Positions 35,646 through 44,641 of a stretch of DNA of 64,000 nucleotides are shown piece by piece (position 1 is the first letter of the stretch; the number at the start of each line of letters is the position of its first letter). The notes below the pieces were generated by a model. It saw only the letters and a list, made by a program, of their open reading frames with translations. It ran no database searches and was not told where the DNA came from. Location of the stretch: positions 79,095 through 143,094 of the forward strand of contig NZ_JAIWPU010000003.1 of the NCBI RefSeq assembly GCF_021191705.1, given 5' to 3'. The DNA comes from Proluteimonas flavola (GTDB lineage: Bacteria; Pseudomonadota; Gammaproteobacteria; Xanthomonadales; Xanthomonadaceae). Both the position numbers and the translations under genes were made by a program.

Positions 35646-36241
35646 CAGCGCGATTCCAGCGCGCGGATCCGCAGCGTGAACCGCACCTGGTCGGCGAGCG
35701 CATAGCCCCAGCGATCCATCGCGTACTGGCTGCGCCGCACGTCGCCTTCGCCGACCACATCGCAGTCCAGGCCGGGACGCGCGCATTCGGCGGCCACGAT
35801 CCGGAAGGTTTCCCGGCGCTGCACGCCGCGGATGCTGAGGATGCCGGTCATCTCGCCGCCGTCGCGCGTCAGCGTGGCGGGGTAGGGGTCGGAGACGAAG
35901 CGCACTTCGGGAAACCGCGCGACATCGAACACGCCCGGCCCGCGGGTGATGCGGGTGTAGGCGCGGCTGTCGACGATCTCGACGCTTTCGGCATCCAGGA
36001 TCAACCGCACCTGATGGCGGCCATCGGCCAGCACGGCGATCTCACCGCGCCAGTCGTCGAAACGGCCTTCCAGTTGCTGGCCCCAGCGGGTCTTGAGGCT
36101 GAAGCCGATCTCCGAACGCGTCCGGTCGAGCGACAGCGTGTGGCCGGGCGCGTCGGTCGATGCGAATGCAGGCGCGACGCAGGCCGCCGACAGGCACAGG
36201 CCCGCCAGTGTACGCAGCACGGAGCCGGCGGCGTGGGCCAT
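35645..36241 (-). CDS. YceI-family periplasmic lipid-binding protein
   Basis: A ~198-aa exported protein: signal peptide MAHAAGSVLRTLAGLCLSAA to about AFAS, then a lipocalin-like YceI barrel with HTLSLDRTRSEIGFSLKTRW, EGRFDDWRGEI and FDVARFPEVRFVSD. Members bind polyprenoid lipids. It is coupled to the downstream PLD gene by TGATG and lies 38 bp after sixA. A GTG at 36289 would add 16 residues; the ATG at 36241 gives the better signal peptide. Confidence 0.86.
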   Translation of the reverse strand: MAHAAGSVLRTLAGLCLSAACVAPAFASTDAPGHTLSLDRTRSEIGFSLKTRWGQQLEGRFDDWRGEIAVLADGRHQVRLILDAESVEIVDSRAYTRITRGPGVFDVARFPEVRFVSDPYPATLTRDGGEMTGILSIRGVQRRETFRIVAAECARPGLDCDVVGEGDVRRSQYAMDRWGYALADQVRFTLRIRALESR

Positions 36242-36279
36242 GGGCGAAGCGGCGTGGGACGAAGCGGGCGCCGGTGCGC

Positions 36280-36756
36280 CTACGGCCACCAGAACGCCGA
36301 GAGTTCGGCGACGGCTGGTTCGACCGCGGCGCCCGTCGGCAAGGTCAGCACCGCGATGCCGCCCGGCGGCATGCCGCGGTACTCGCCGGTCTGGCCGCTG
36401 TGCAGCAGCGCAGCCAGGCGTTCCAGACCGGGATTGTGGCCGACCAGCAACAGGCGGCCGGTGTCGCGGTGATCATCGAGCAGCGTCGCCAGGGTGCCGG
36501 GCGTCGCCTCGTAGATCGACGGTTCCAGGCGCTGGTCGACATAGCCGATCGCACCGAGCACCGCTTCCAGCGTTTCGCGGGTACGCCGCGCGGGCGAACA
36601 CAGCACGCAGTCGGGCACCAGATGCTTCTCGCGCAGCCAGCGACCCGCCGCCTCCGCTTCGGCCAGACCTTCGGCCGACAGGGGCCGGTCGATGTCGGCT
36701 TGCCCGGGCAGGGCGGGATCGGCGTGGGCGTGGCGGAGCAGGATCAGTTCGCGCAT
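36280..36756 (-). CDS. sixA: Phosphohistidine phosphatase SixA
   Basis: A 158-aa histidine-phosphatase-superfamily enzyme with the RHG-like motif as ILLRHAHADPALPGQADIDR (the SixA RHxxA form), CSPARRTRETLE and the second catalytic His in LLVGHNPGLERL. It removes phosphate from His phosphotransfer proteins. First gene of an apparent sixA-yceI-PLD operon, divergent in function from its neighbours. The start is an ATG with the motif beginning at residue 8, as in homologues. Confidence 0.9.
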   Translation of the reverse strand: MRELILLRHAHADPALPGQADIDRPLSAEGLAEAEAAGRWLREKHLVPDCVLCSPARRTRETLEAVLGAIGYVDQRLEPSIYEATPGTLATLLDDHRDTGRLLLVGHNPGLERLAALLHSGQTGEYRGMPPGGIAVLTLPTGAAVEPAVAELSAFWWP

Positions 36757-36833
36757 GTGCGGTCGGCGGCCTCGTTTTGTGACTTCAATGACGGGCGGAG
36801 CGTTCGGATGCGGTGAACGCGTCAGCGGACAGC

Positions 36834-37466
36834 CTACTTCCGGACCCATTTCAGCAGCGGCGCCCAGTCGTCCTGATGGTCGCGCACCTGCGCCGAATGG
36901 TAGTCGAACAGGCTCTTGCCCAGCCCGACGAGCATCACGTAGGCCTGGCTGTCGCGCAGTTGCGCGACCACCGGATACGGCCATTGCGCCAGCAGTGCGA
37001 GCGCCTGTTGCGAGGCATTGGTGTGCGGCCGCAGGCGATTGGCGACCAGGCCCACGCGGGTCTGGCCGCGACGGATGCGCGGATGCTTGGCCAGCGTGTT
37101 GAGGAAGCCCACGGTCGCGTCGATGTCGAGCGCCGACGGCAGCACCGGCACCACGATGGCGTCGGCGATCTCCAGATACGCATCGAGATCGTCGGCCATC
37201 GCGCCGGCAGGCGCGTCGATCACCAGCCGGGTCGCGCCCTCGGGAATCGAGGCCAGCACCTTCTTGTGGCGCGCGCTGCCGTCGACCGGCAACACGGCCG
37301 CTTCCAACCCGGCGCGGCGCTCGGCCCAGCGTGTGGATGAGTGCTGCGGATCGGCATCGACCAGCACCGTCGACTCGCCGGCCAGCGCGGCGTGCGCTGC
37401 GAGATGGGTGGCGATCGTGGTCTTGCCCACGCCCCCCTTGGAACTGGCCACCAGTACCGTCTTCAT
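36834..37466 (-). CDS. Orphan ParA/MinD-family ATPase
   Basis: A 210-aa deviant Walker ATPase. Seen: Walker A SSKGGVGKTTIATHLA with the signature Lys, STVLVDADPQHSS (A'), and VIDAPAGAMADDLDAYLEIA (Walker B). The C-terminal part has LVANRLRPHTNASQQAL. No parB, minC/E or conjugation gene is near, so this is a stand-alone positioning or partition ATPase; similar orphans occur in xanthomonads. The target is unknown. Confidence 0.87.
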   Translation of the reverse strand: MKTVLVASSKGGVGKTTIATHLAAHAALAGESTVLVDADPQHSSTRWAERRAGLEAAVLPVDGSARHKKVLASIPEGATRLVIDAPAGAMADDLDAYLEIADAIVVPVLPSALDIDATVGFLNTLAKHPRIRRGQTRVGLVANRLRPHTNASQQALALLAQWPYPVVAQLRDSQAYVMLVGLGKSLFDYHSAQVRDHQDDWAPLLKWVRK

Positions 37467-37889
37467 CGAAGTCTCCGGGTCGGTTCGCGCATCGAGCGTA
37501 CACCGCCCGTGCGACGCCCGCGACCGCGCGCCGTCGAACTGTTCCGGCAGTCGCTGCTGCAGGTCTGGCGCGCGCTGTACCGCTGGACGATCGCCGAAAG
37601 CCTACGCCGCGTGGATCTGGACGACGAATCGGAGACCGGCACCGCGGCCGACGACGTCCGTCGCCAGGGCGCGCGAGCGGACGGAGCCGGCGGATCGATC
37701 CGTGACCGCCGAAGTCTCATGCACACCAAGCGTCATTCCCGCGGCTTCAAACAGACGGATGTCTGGTCAGGCGGGAATCCATGGACGTCGATCCGACCCG
37801 AGGCATCGAACGGTACCCGGTTGAACACCGGGCCAGCGTCTGGCGGCATGATGAACCCGCGACTTCGAACCTGCACGCGAGGGCACCGG
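37467..37889. other. Intergenic region with one hairpin repeat
   Basis: This 423-bp stretch separates the divergent ParA and lipoprotein genes. Near 37732-37785 GTCATTCCCGC and GCGGGAATCCATGGAC form an imperfect inverted repeat of the dispersed CGTCAT-CCC type. An open frame from a GTG at 37509 (VRRPRPRAVELFRQSLLQVW) has plausible codon use but runs through the repeat into the lipoprotein frame, so it is not called. Confidence 0.5.
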
Positions 37890-38438
37890 ATGCCGATCAG
37901 AACGACGCACACATGGCCGGGCCTCTTCCTGCCGCTACTTCTGCTGACGGCATGCAGCCATCGCACCGCACAGGTCGAACGCGCGATGGTGCTCCCGCCG
38001 TCGGCGCAGGTGCATGCGGTCGAATCCCATCAGCGCTTCCTGATGGCGGCTCCGATCCACGATCCCGATCCGGCGTTTCCGGTCGGCGCGCGTCTCGAGG
38101 GCGAACTGCGTCTGTGCGTCGGTTTCGTCGTCGATGCCGACGGCGCAGTCCGGAACGTTGCAGCCGATCGCGAGGGCGTGGGCTGCGCGGATCCCACCGG
38201 CCTGGCGACGGCACCTTTCGTCGAGGCCGTGACCGGCACGCTGCGCACCTGGCGCTACTTCGGCGCCGCCATCTGCACGTTTCCCGCCGATGTCGATCCG
38301 GATTCGGATCCCCGTTGCGAGGGCGAAGGCGTCGAGGTCGACGCCGTGCCGATCCGCCTGCGTTATGCGTTCACGTTCTCGTCCGAGCGTGGCGGACGCG
38401 TGTCGCGGACAACGTCCCGCGACACGAGGCACAGATGA
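37890..38438 (+). CDS. Lipoprotein of unknown function
   Basis: A 182-aa lipoprotein (MPIRTTHTWPGLFLPLLLLT then AC; Cys22). The mature part has GARLEGELRLCVGFVVDADG and VEAVTGTLRTWRYFG, which faintly recalls the TonB C-terminal fold, plus four Cys that could form disulfides, and an acidic loop DPDSDPRCEGEG. No family can be named with confidence. GAGGGCACC before the ATG fits a ribosome site. Confidence 0.7.
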   Translation: MPIRTTHTWPGLFLPLLLLTACSHRTAQVERAMVLPPSAQVHAVESHQRFLMAAPIHDPDPAFPVGARLEGELRLCVGFVVDADGAVRNVAADREGVGCADPTGLATAPFVEAVTGTLRTWRYFGAAICTFPADVDPDSDPRCEGEGVEVDAVPIRLRYAFTFSSERGGRVSRTTSRDTRHR

Positions 38439-38579
38439 CGCACGCTGCCGACGCAGCGCGGTGCGATGCCATCCGCCGACGCCGCCGGTCTCGCCGTTGC
38501 CGGGCTGCGGATCGGGCGTGACTCCCGCGCCGAGCGAACAGGGGATGCGGGGCCGCGCGAAACGGCGCGGACACATGCT

Positions 38580-39620
38580 TCAGCGCGGCGGCTGCCAGCC
38601 CGCGGGTGGTTCCAGCGGAATGCCGGCCTCCTGCAACGCGCGCGCGATCAGATCCGCTTCGGTGCGGATCGACGGGTCGGCGAGGAAGCGCACGAACTGA
38701 CCGGCGCCATCGCGCGGCAGGGCGGCATTGGCGCGGCCCCATTCGAGCATCCGCCAGTCGAACGCGCGGCGGCGTGCCTGCACATCGGCACGCTCGGCCT
38801 GCGTGGTGGCGAGCCGTTCGAGCAGGGCCAGTCCGAGCATCTCACCGAACTGGGTGTCCGAACGGTTCACCATGATCCCGGCGATGTGGCGGCAGTCTCG
38901 CGAGCGGGTGGCGTTCGCACCCGGCGCGTCCGCGTCGCAGCCCTGCATCAGCGGCTCCAGCCCCGGGATCGCGACCGCGGCCCACAGGCCCATCGCAGTG
39001 ATCGCGGCATGTTCGGTCGGCACGAATTCGCCGGCTTCGGCGAACGCGGCGCGCTCGGCCGGCGTCGGCGGCGTGCGCAGCAATGCGGCCTGCATCCAGC
39101 GCACCTGGTCGAGCATGCCGAGTTCGAACCGCGTCGCGACGCGCGCATCGGCGAGCAGTGCATCCACGCCGCCGCCACGCACCAGCAGCGGCGCGAGATT
39201 CTGCGGATCGGCGCCGAGCCAGCGTTGCGCGGCGCGCAGCCGCGTCGCTTCGTCCGCGCCGTAGGCGAGCAGCGCATTGGCGAGCACATCGTTGCCCGCG
39301 CGCGCTGCAGCGTCGCGACGCCAGGCGCTGGCCTGCGCATCCGGCGACACCGGCTGCGAGGGCGCCTCGGTGTCGGGCTGCTCCGGGTTCGCATCGGCGA
39401 GCCCACGCAGTACCGCAGCGAACGCCAGCTCGCGCGGCTGACCCGTCGCGGCGAGTGTGGCGGCACTGCGCTGCGACCAGCTGCGCCATGCGGTCCGATC
39501 GGCCGCGGTGTCCGGCTGCGCGACAGGCGCTTCGTCGAAACGCGAGTACGGTGCCTGCGCCTGCGCGGCGGGGACGAGCAGGGCGGCTGCACAGGCGGTC
39601 ACGAGGACGAGACGGATCAT
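38580..39620 (-). CDS. Exported alpha-helical protein of unknown function
   Basis: A 346-aa protein with a signal peptide (MIRLVLVTACAAALLVPAAQ then AQA). The rest is Ala/Arg-rich helix, with LAADPQNLAPLLV-like stretches reminiscent of Sel1/TPR-type solenoids but without a clear repeat. Two Cys pairs possible (GCDADAPG, RDCRHIAG). Homologues seem common in xanthomonads, but no function is known to me. It lies 149 bp downstream of ggt on the same strand. Confidence 0.75.
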   Translation of the reverse strand: MIRLVLVTACAAALLVPAAQAQAPYSRFDEAPVAQPDTAADRTAWRSWSQRSAATLAATGQPRELAFAAVLRGLADANPEQPDTEAPSQPVSPDAQASAWRRDAAARAGNDVLANALLAYGADEATRLRAAQRWLGADPQNLAPLLVRGGGVDALLADARVATRFELGMLDQVRWMQAALLRTPPTPAERAAFAEAGEFVPTEHAAITAMGLWAAVAIPGLEPLMQGCDADAPGANATRSRDCRHIAGIMVNRSDTQFGEMLGLALLERLATTQAERADVQARRRAFDWRMLEWGRANAALPRDGAGQFVRFLADPSIRTEADLIARALQEAGIPLEPPAGWQPPR

Positions 39621-39769
39621 GCGGATGCCGGGCAGGAAAGAGGCGGCCAGCATACCGGCGCCGGTCGTGGCCTGAAGTCGCGAGCACCACCAGCCCCGCC
39701 ATGATCCATCTCCGCATGTCCCATTTCCCATTCGTGCGGTGGCGAGCATGGCGTCGTGCGTGGCCCGCG

Positions 39770-41482
39770 TCAGTAGCCCGCGGCCTGTCCGTCCTTGCGC
39801 GATTCGCTGGCGCCGGTCCAGCCGCCGTAGGGATTCTTCATGATCGCCTGGTAACCGCCATACGGGCCGTGCGAGAAGCGCACCGAATGGCCCTTCTGCA
39901 TCAGCGCGCGCACGGTCTCGTACGGAAAGCCGGTTTCCAGGTCCACTTCGCCGCCATCGGTCATCGCGGTGTTCTGCCCGGTGGGTTCGGTCGAACCGTC
40001 GTGCTGGATGCGCGGCGCGTCGCCGGCTTCCTGCAGGTTCATGCCGAAGTCGAGCATGTTGATCAGGATCTGCACGTGGCCCTGCGGCTGCATCGCGCCG
40101 CCCATCACGCCGAAGCTCAGCCACGGTTCGCCGTCCTTGGTCGCGAACGCGGGAATGATGGTGTGGAACGGGCGCTTGCCCGGCGCGTAGCCGTTGGGAT
40201 GGTCCTCGCGCAGCACGAACTGCTCGCCGCGGTCCTGCAGGATGAAGCCCAGGCCCGGTGGTGCCATGCCGCTGCCCATGCCGCGGTAGTTCGACTGGAT
40301 CAGCGAGACCATCATGCCCTCGGCGTCCGCGGTGGTCAGGTAGATCGTGTCGCCCTCGTCGAGCTGTTTCGGCGTGCCCGGCTGCACTTCGCGCAGCGCG
40401 GTGTCCATCGAGATCAGCGCGCCGCGCTCGCGTGCGTAGTCCTTGGAGATCAGCCGCTCGACCGGCGCCGGATGGAAGGCCGGATCGGCGTACCAGCGCG
40501 CGCGATCGGCGAAGGCGAGCTTCTTCGCCTCGACGAACAGATGCACGTGCTCGGGGCTGCCGAAGCCGTAGGACTTGAGGTCGTAGGGTTCCAGCAGGTT
40601 GAGGATCTGCAGCGCGGCGATGCCCTGCCCGCTCGGCGGCAGTTCCCACAGTTCGACGCCGCGGTACGTGGTCGAGACGGGTTCGACCCAGTTGCCGGTA
40701 TGCGCGGCGAGGTCTTCGTAGGCGAGGAAGCCGTCGTTCGCTGCGAAGTAATCGCCGATCACCCGCGCGATGTCGCCCTTGTAGAACGCATCGCGGCCGC
40801 CGTCGGCGATCGCCTGCAGCGTGTTCGCCAGATTCGGGTTGCGCCAGGTCTCGCCGGTGCGCGGCGCGCGGCCCTGAATCGTGAACTGCTCGGTGAAGCC
40901 CGGCCACTTGCCCAGGCGCGGCACCGAACGATCCCAGTAGTACGCGATGACCTCGTGTACCGGATGGCCTTCGCGCGCATAGCGGATCGTCGGTGCGAGG
41001 TTCTCGGCCATCGCGCGCTTGCCGAAGCGGCCGTGCAGCGCGAACCAGCCGTCGACCGCGCCGGGCACGGTGACCGGCAACGGACCGTGCGAGGGAATGT
41101 CGCTCAGGCCGCGGCGCTGGAATTCGGCCAGCGTCAACGACTGCGGCGAACGGCCCGAGCCGTCGTAGCCGTACAGCCGCTTCGTCTTCGGGTCCCAGAC
41201 GATCGCGAACAGATCGCCGCCGATGCCGTTGCCGGTCGGCTCCATCAGGCCGAGCGCCGCGTTGGCGGCAATCGCCGCATCGACCGCGCTGCCGCCGGCC
41301 TTCATCGTGTCGAGCGCGATCTGCGTCGCCAGCGGATGCGAGGTCGCGGCCATCGCGTGCGGCGCGTGCACCTCGCTGCGGGTCGCGAACGGCTGGCCGG
41401 TGATGCGGTCGGCGGCGAAGGCCGGGAGCGCCGGCACGGCGACCAGCAGCAGGACGGACAGCAGGCGAGCGTTACGAGACAT
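39770..41482 (-). CDS. ggt: Gamma-glutamyltransferase, periplasmic
   Basis: A 570-aa Ntn-hydrolase with a signal peptide (MSRNARLLSVLLLVAVPALP then AFA). It removes or transfers the gamma-glutamyl group of glutathione and related peptides. Seen: TSHPLATQIALDTMKAGGSA, GNGIGGDLFAIVWD, the self-processing Thr379 in GDTIYLTTADAEG, and GMAPPGLGFILQDRG. Self-cleavage at Thr379 yields large and small subunits. It lies downstream of the XRE-cupin gene on the same strand and next to D-glutamate genes, so it may release Glu from gamma-linked peptides there (inference). Confidence 0.93.
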   Translation of the reverse strand: MSRNARLLSVLLLVAVPALPAFAADRITGQPFATRSEVHAPHAMAATSHPLATQIALDTMKAGGSAVDAAIAANAALGLMEPTGNGIGGDLFAIVWDPKTKRLYGYDGSGRSPQSLTLAEFQRRGLSDIPSHGPLPVTVPGAVDGWFALHGRFGKRAMAENLAPTIRYAREGHPVHEVIAYYWDRSVPRLGKWPGFTEQFTIQGRAPRTGETWRNPNLANTLQAIADGGRDAFYKGDIARVIGDYFAANDGFLAYEDLAAHTGNWVEPVSTTYRGVELWELPPSGQGIAALQILNLLEPYDLKSYGFGSPEHVHLFVEAKKLAFADRARWYADPAFHPAPVERLISKDYARERGALISMDTALREVQPGTPKQLDEGDTIYLTTADAEGMMVSLIQSNYRGMGSGMAPPGLGFILQDRGEQFVLREDHPNGYAPGKRPFHTIIPAFATKDGEPWLSFGVMGGAMQPQGHVQILINMLDFGMNLQEAGDAPRIQHDGSTEPTGQNTAMTDGGEVDLETGFPYETVRALMQKGHSVRFSHGPYGGYQAIMKNPYGGWTGASESRKDGQAAGY

Positions 41483-41625
41483 CTGGATTTCCGGTGCGGA
41501 TCAGGCGGACACGATACCGTCTGGCCGGCTGGACGGACGCGTTGTCGCATCCAGGCGGCGGTTGCGCGGGAGATGGCGCGGATGGGCGCTCTTCAAGCGC
41601 GCGATCGACGCACACGCGCATGCCC

Positions 41626-41648
41626 ATCGCGCGCGAGCGCGCTCCTAC
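41626..41648. repeat. Single REP-like palindrome
   Basis: ATCGCGCGCGAGCGCGCTCC followed by TAC: one diverged copy of the 24-bp REP unit that occurs as a pair at 8545-8614. It sits between ggt and the XRE-cupin gene. Confidence 0.65.
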
Positions 41649-41670
41649 GGACATACAACGACGCGACGCG

Positions 41671-42375
41671 CTAAGGCTGCGCCGCTTTCTTCCCCGCGCG
41701 CCTGGCCGGCTTCGCCACCGGCCCAAGTTGCCGGACCTTGGTGGTGACGGCCCCTTCCTCGCCATGCAGCGTCAGCAGCGATTCCATGAGCTGCTCGTCG
41801 GCGCTGGAGCACACGCCGAGCAGCAGCACTTCGTCGCAGCCTTCGGCAGCGATGTAGGCGTGGCCCATGTTCGAGTCGATGTACACGCCCTCGCCGGTCT
41901 CCAGCACCATCGGGTCGTAGAACTCGGTGTGCACCTCCATGCGTCCCTCGAGGACATGGATGTACTCCTCGCCGGAGTGGCGCACCAGCTCGCCGAACGC
42001 CTCGATGCTCTTGGCGCGCACGCGGGTGAGCACCGGGATCATGCGCTTGCGGCGCAGTTCCGGGCACAGGTAGTAGTAGTCGTAGTTGGGCGTGGTGACC
42101 CGGATCGCGTCCTCGATCCGGCCGATGCTGCGCCGCGCGGTGACCGGCGGTTCGGGCGCCTCGTCCTGTTCGGCGAACAGCTCCGACATGCGCAGCTGCA
42201 GGCGTTGGCTGAGTTGCAGCAGCTTGTCGTAGGTCAGCGTCAGCCGGTCGTGCTCGACCTTCGACAGGGTCGACAGCGGAATGCCGGAGTGTTCGCTCAT
42301 CTGCTTGAGCGTCCAGCCTTTTCGCGCGCGCAGCGAGCGCAGCAGGTGGCCGATGGTGGGGTGTTGCGCTGTCAT
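41671..42375 (-). CDS. XRE-family regulator with C-terminal cupin sensor
   Basis: A 234-aa regulator: helix-turn-helix at about 8-65 (LRSLRARKGWTLKQMSEHSG, IPLSTLSKVEHDRL), linker, then a cupin_2 barrel at about 105-205 (HSGEEYIHVLEGRMEVHTEF, GEGVYIDSNMGHAYIAAEG). The C-terminal tail is Lys/Arg-rich. Regulators of this build usually bind a small metabolite in the cupin. It is divergent from the serine-hydrolase/dgcA operon, and a palindrome overlapping that promoter recurs before the TonB-receptor operon, which makes this protein the best candidate repressor of both. A Ggt gene follows it on the same strand. Confidence 0.88.
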   Translation of the reverse strand: MTAQHPTIGHLLRSLRARKGWTLKQMSEHSGIPLSTLSKVEHDRLTLTYDKLLQLSQRLQLRMSELFAEQDEAPEPPVTARRSIGRIEDAIRVTTPNYDYYYLCPELRRKRMIPVLTRVRAKSIEAFGELVRHSGEEYIHVLEGRMEVHTEFYDPMVLETGEGVYIDSNMGHAYIAAEGCDEVLLLGVCSSADEQLMESLLTLHGEEGAVTTKVRQLGPVAKPARRAGKKAAQP

Positions 42376-42494
42376 CCTTGTTGGGTCCGTTCGTGTTCTC
42401 TACGGGATCATCATCGCCCCAGCGGGCGGCCGGTGGAAAGGCGCTGCGGCATTCGCCGCCGCCCTTGACCGTTCTATGGGGACTTCCGGCACGG

Positions 42495-42532
42495 TTGACA
42501 ATTCTCTGATTGGGATCAATATCGCCAATCAG
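42495..42532 (+). promoter_or_regulatory. Promoter plus palindromic operator of the serine hydrolase-dgcA operon
   Basis: -35 TTGACA (42495-42500), a 16-bp spacer and a -10-like CAATAT (42517-42522). Perfect inverted arms CTGATTGG (42506-42513) and CCAATCAG (42525-42532) flank the -10 with an 11-bp centre, so a dimeric repressor there would block transcription. 25 bases including the -35 and left arm are identical to the promoter at 48693. Confidence 0.75.
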
Positions 42533-42552
42533 GACAAAACCGGGGCGATGCG

Positions 42553-44577
42553 ATGCGCGTGATTCCTATATCCCTGTTCGCCGGGCTCTTCGCAGTCGGC
42601 CTCGCATTCGCGGCGACTCAGGACGCGGCGATCCCGCCCGCGCCCGTGACCGCGCCCCTGACGCCGGCAGCACCCGTCGACGCCACTGTGGTGGACGCGC
42701 AGGCGCCCGTTGCCCCCGGCGGCGCACCGGCGCTGACATCCGCGGATGCCGAAGCCTGGCTGGACGGGTTCTTTCCGTATGCGCTGGCCGCCGGCGACAT
42801 TGCCGGCGCCGTGGTCGTGGTGGTGAAGGACGGCGAGGTGTTGCTGCAGAAGGGTTACGGCCATGCCGATGTCGCCGCGCGCACGCCGGTCGATCCGGCC
42901 GCCACGCTGTTCCGGCCGGGCTCGGTGTCCAAGCTGTTCACCTGGACGGCGGTGATGCAGCTGGTCGAGCAAGGCAAGCTCGACCTCGACGCCGACGTCA
43001 ACCAGTACCTCGACTTCGAGATTCCGGCGCGCGACGGCACGCCGGTGACGCTGCGCCAGGCGATGACCCACACCACCGGCTTCGAAGAGCAGGTCCGCGC
43101 GCTGATCACGGCCGACCCCGACGAGATCTCGCCGCTGGGCGCCGCGCTGAAGCACTGGGTGCCCGAGCGCATCCATGTGCCGGGCGCCACGCCGGCCTAC
43201 TCGAACTACGCGACCGCGCTGGCCGGCTATATCGTCGAGCGCGTGTCGGGCGAATCGTTCGACGACTACATCGAACGCCACATCTTCCAGCCGCTCGGCA
43301 TGGCGCATTCGAGCTTCCGCCAGCCGCTGCCGGCGCCGCTGCTGGCGAACATGTCGATGGGCTACTCGAAGGCCTCCGACGGGGAGGCCAAGCCCTACGA
43401 ATTCATCAGCCTGGCGCCTGCCGGCAGCCTCGCCGCCACCGGCGCCGACATGGGGCGCTTCATGATCGCGCACCTGCAGGACGGCGCATTCGGCGACGCG
43501 CGCATCCTCGGCGCCGACACCGCGCGCCAGATGCATTCGACCGCACAGGCGTCGATCGGTCCGCTCAACCGCATGATGCTCGGCTTCTACGAAACCTCGG
43601 TCAACGGGCGCCGCGCGATCTCGCACGGTGGCGACACGCAGTGGTTCCACAGCGATCTGCAGTTGTTCCTCGACGACGGCATCGGGCTGTTCGTCTCGAT
43701 GAACAGTTCCGGCCGCGACGGCGCGACCGGCCATATCCGTTACGCGCTGTCGCGTGGATTCGCCGACCGCTATCTGCCCGGCACACCCGCGCAGACGCCC
43801 GGCGTGCCGGAGGCCGATGCCAGGGCCCACGCCCAACAGCTCGCCGGCACCTACACCAGCAGCCGCCGGCCGGACCGCAACTTCCTGTCGCTGGCCAACG
43901 TGCTGGGACCGGTCAAGGTGGCCGCCAACGCGGACGGCACGATCGCCGTGGCGATGGCGACGGGCGCCGGCGGGGCACCAAAGCAGTGGCGCGAAGTGGC
44001 GCCTTACGTGTGGCAGGACCTCGCCAGCACGGACCGTCTCGCGGCCGACGTCGTCGACGGCAGGGTGGTGCGTTTCACCATGGAGCCGTACGCGCCGATC
44101 ATGGTGTTCGAACGCGTTTCGGCGTGGCAGGCACTGGCGATGCCGCTGCTGGTCGCGAGCCTGGTCGTGCTGCTCTTGACCGTCGTGGCATGGCCGGTCT
44201 CGGCCCTGGTGCGGCGCTACTACGGCGCGCCCTACCGGCTGACCGGCACCGACGCACGCGCGCATCGCCTGGTGCGGATCGCCGCGCTGCTGGTGCTGCT
44301 GGCGATGGGCGCGGCCCTGGCGCTCGTCGTCGGCATGCTGAGCAACCTCGCGATGACCAGCCCGGATACCGATGGCCTGATCATCGCCGTGCGGCTGTTC
44401 GCCACCGTGGTGCTGCCGCTCGGCGCGGCGGTCGCGGTCTGGAATGCGTGGCAGGTGCTGCGCGGCAGGCGCCGCGTGCTGGCCAAGCTGTGGGCATTGC
44501 TGCTGGCGCTGGCCTGCGTGTTCCTGCTGTGGATCGGCATCGCCAACCACGTCATCGGCTTCGGCGCGAACTACTGA
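42553..44577 (+). CDS. Exported serine hydrolase (class C beta-lactamase fold) with C-terminal membrane region
   Basis: A 674-aa protein: signal peptide (MRVIPISLFAGLFAVGLAFA), a Pro/Ala-rich linker, then the penicillin-recognising serine hydrolase domain (about 70-400) with SxxK in FRPGSVSKLFTW, YxN in PAYSNYATAL and HGG in ISHGGDTQWF. The C-terminal ~150 residues contain about four transmembrane helices (LAMPLLVASLVVLLLTVVAW and others). Such enzymes act as D-aminopeptidases, esterases or peptidoglycan-peptide hydrolases; D-amino-acid peptides are suggested by the neighbours. First gene of an operon with dgcA, a peptide transporter and a deacylase. Confidence 0.85.
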   Translation: MRVIPISLFAGLFAVGLAFAATQDAAIPPAPVTAPLTPAAPVDATVVDAQAPVAPGGAPALTSADAEAWLDGFFPYALAAGDIAGAVVVVVKDGEVLLQKGYGHADVAARTPVDPAATLFRPGSVSKLFTWTAVMQLVEQGKLDLDADVNQYLDFEIPARDGTPVTLRQAMTHTTGFEEQVRALITADPDEISPLGAALKHWVPERIHVPGATPAYSNYATALAGYIVERVSGESFDDYIERHIFQPLGMAHSSFRQPLPAPLLANMSMGYSKASDGEAKPYEFISLAPAGSLAATGADMGRFMIAHLQDGAFGDARILGADTARQMHSTAQASIGPLNRMMLGFYETSVNGRRAISHGGDTQWFHSDLQLFLDDGIGLFVSMNSSGRDGATGHIRYALSRGFADRYLPGTPAQTPGVPEADARAHAQQLAGTYTSSRRPDRNFLSLANVLGPVKVAANADGTIAVAMATGAGGAPKQWREVAPYVWQDLASTDRLAADVVDGRVVRFTMEPYAPIMVFERVSAWQALAMPLLVASLVVLLLTVVAWPVSALVRRYYGAPYRLTGTDARAHRLVRIAALLVLLAMGAALALVVGMLSNLAMTSPDTDGLIIAVRLFATVVLPLGAAVAVWNAWQVLRGRRRVLAKLWALLLALACVFLLWIGIANHVIGFGANY

Positions 44578-44641
44578 CGACCCGACGCACCGGCGGCATC
44601 GGCCGCCGGTGCCTTCGCCCCTGTCCCGACGAGGAACCCGC

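Noticed and set aside
33111..35705. 864-codon plus-strand frame across the small-protein genes and the PLD gene
   Set aside because: Antisense to a clear two-HKD phospholipase D; composition typical of a shadow frame.
37509..37889. Possible gene from GTG 37509 upstream of the lipoprotein
   Set aside because: Codon use is plausible at first, but the frame crosses a dispersed repeat and merges with the lipoprotein frame; no ribosome site or family.
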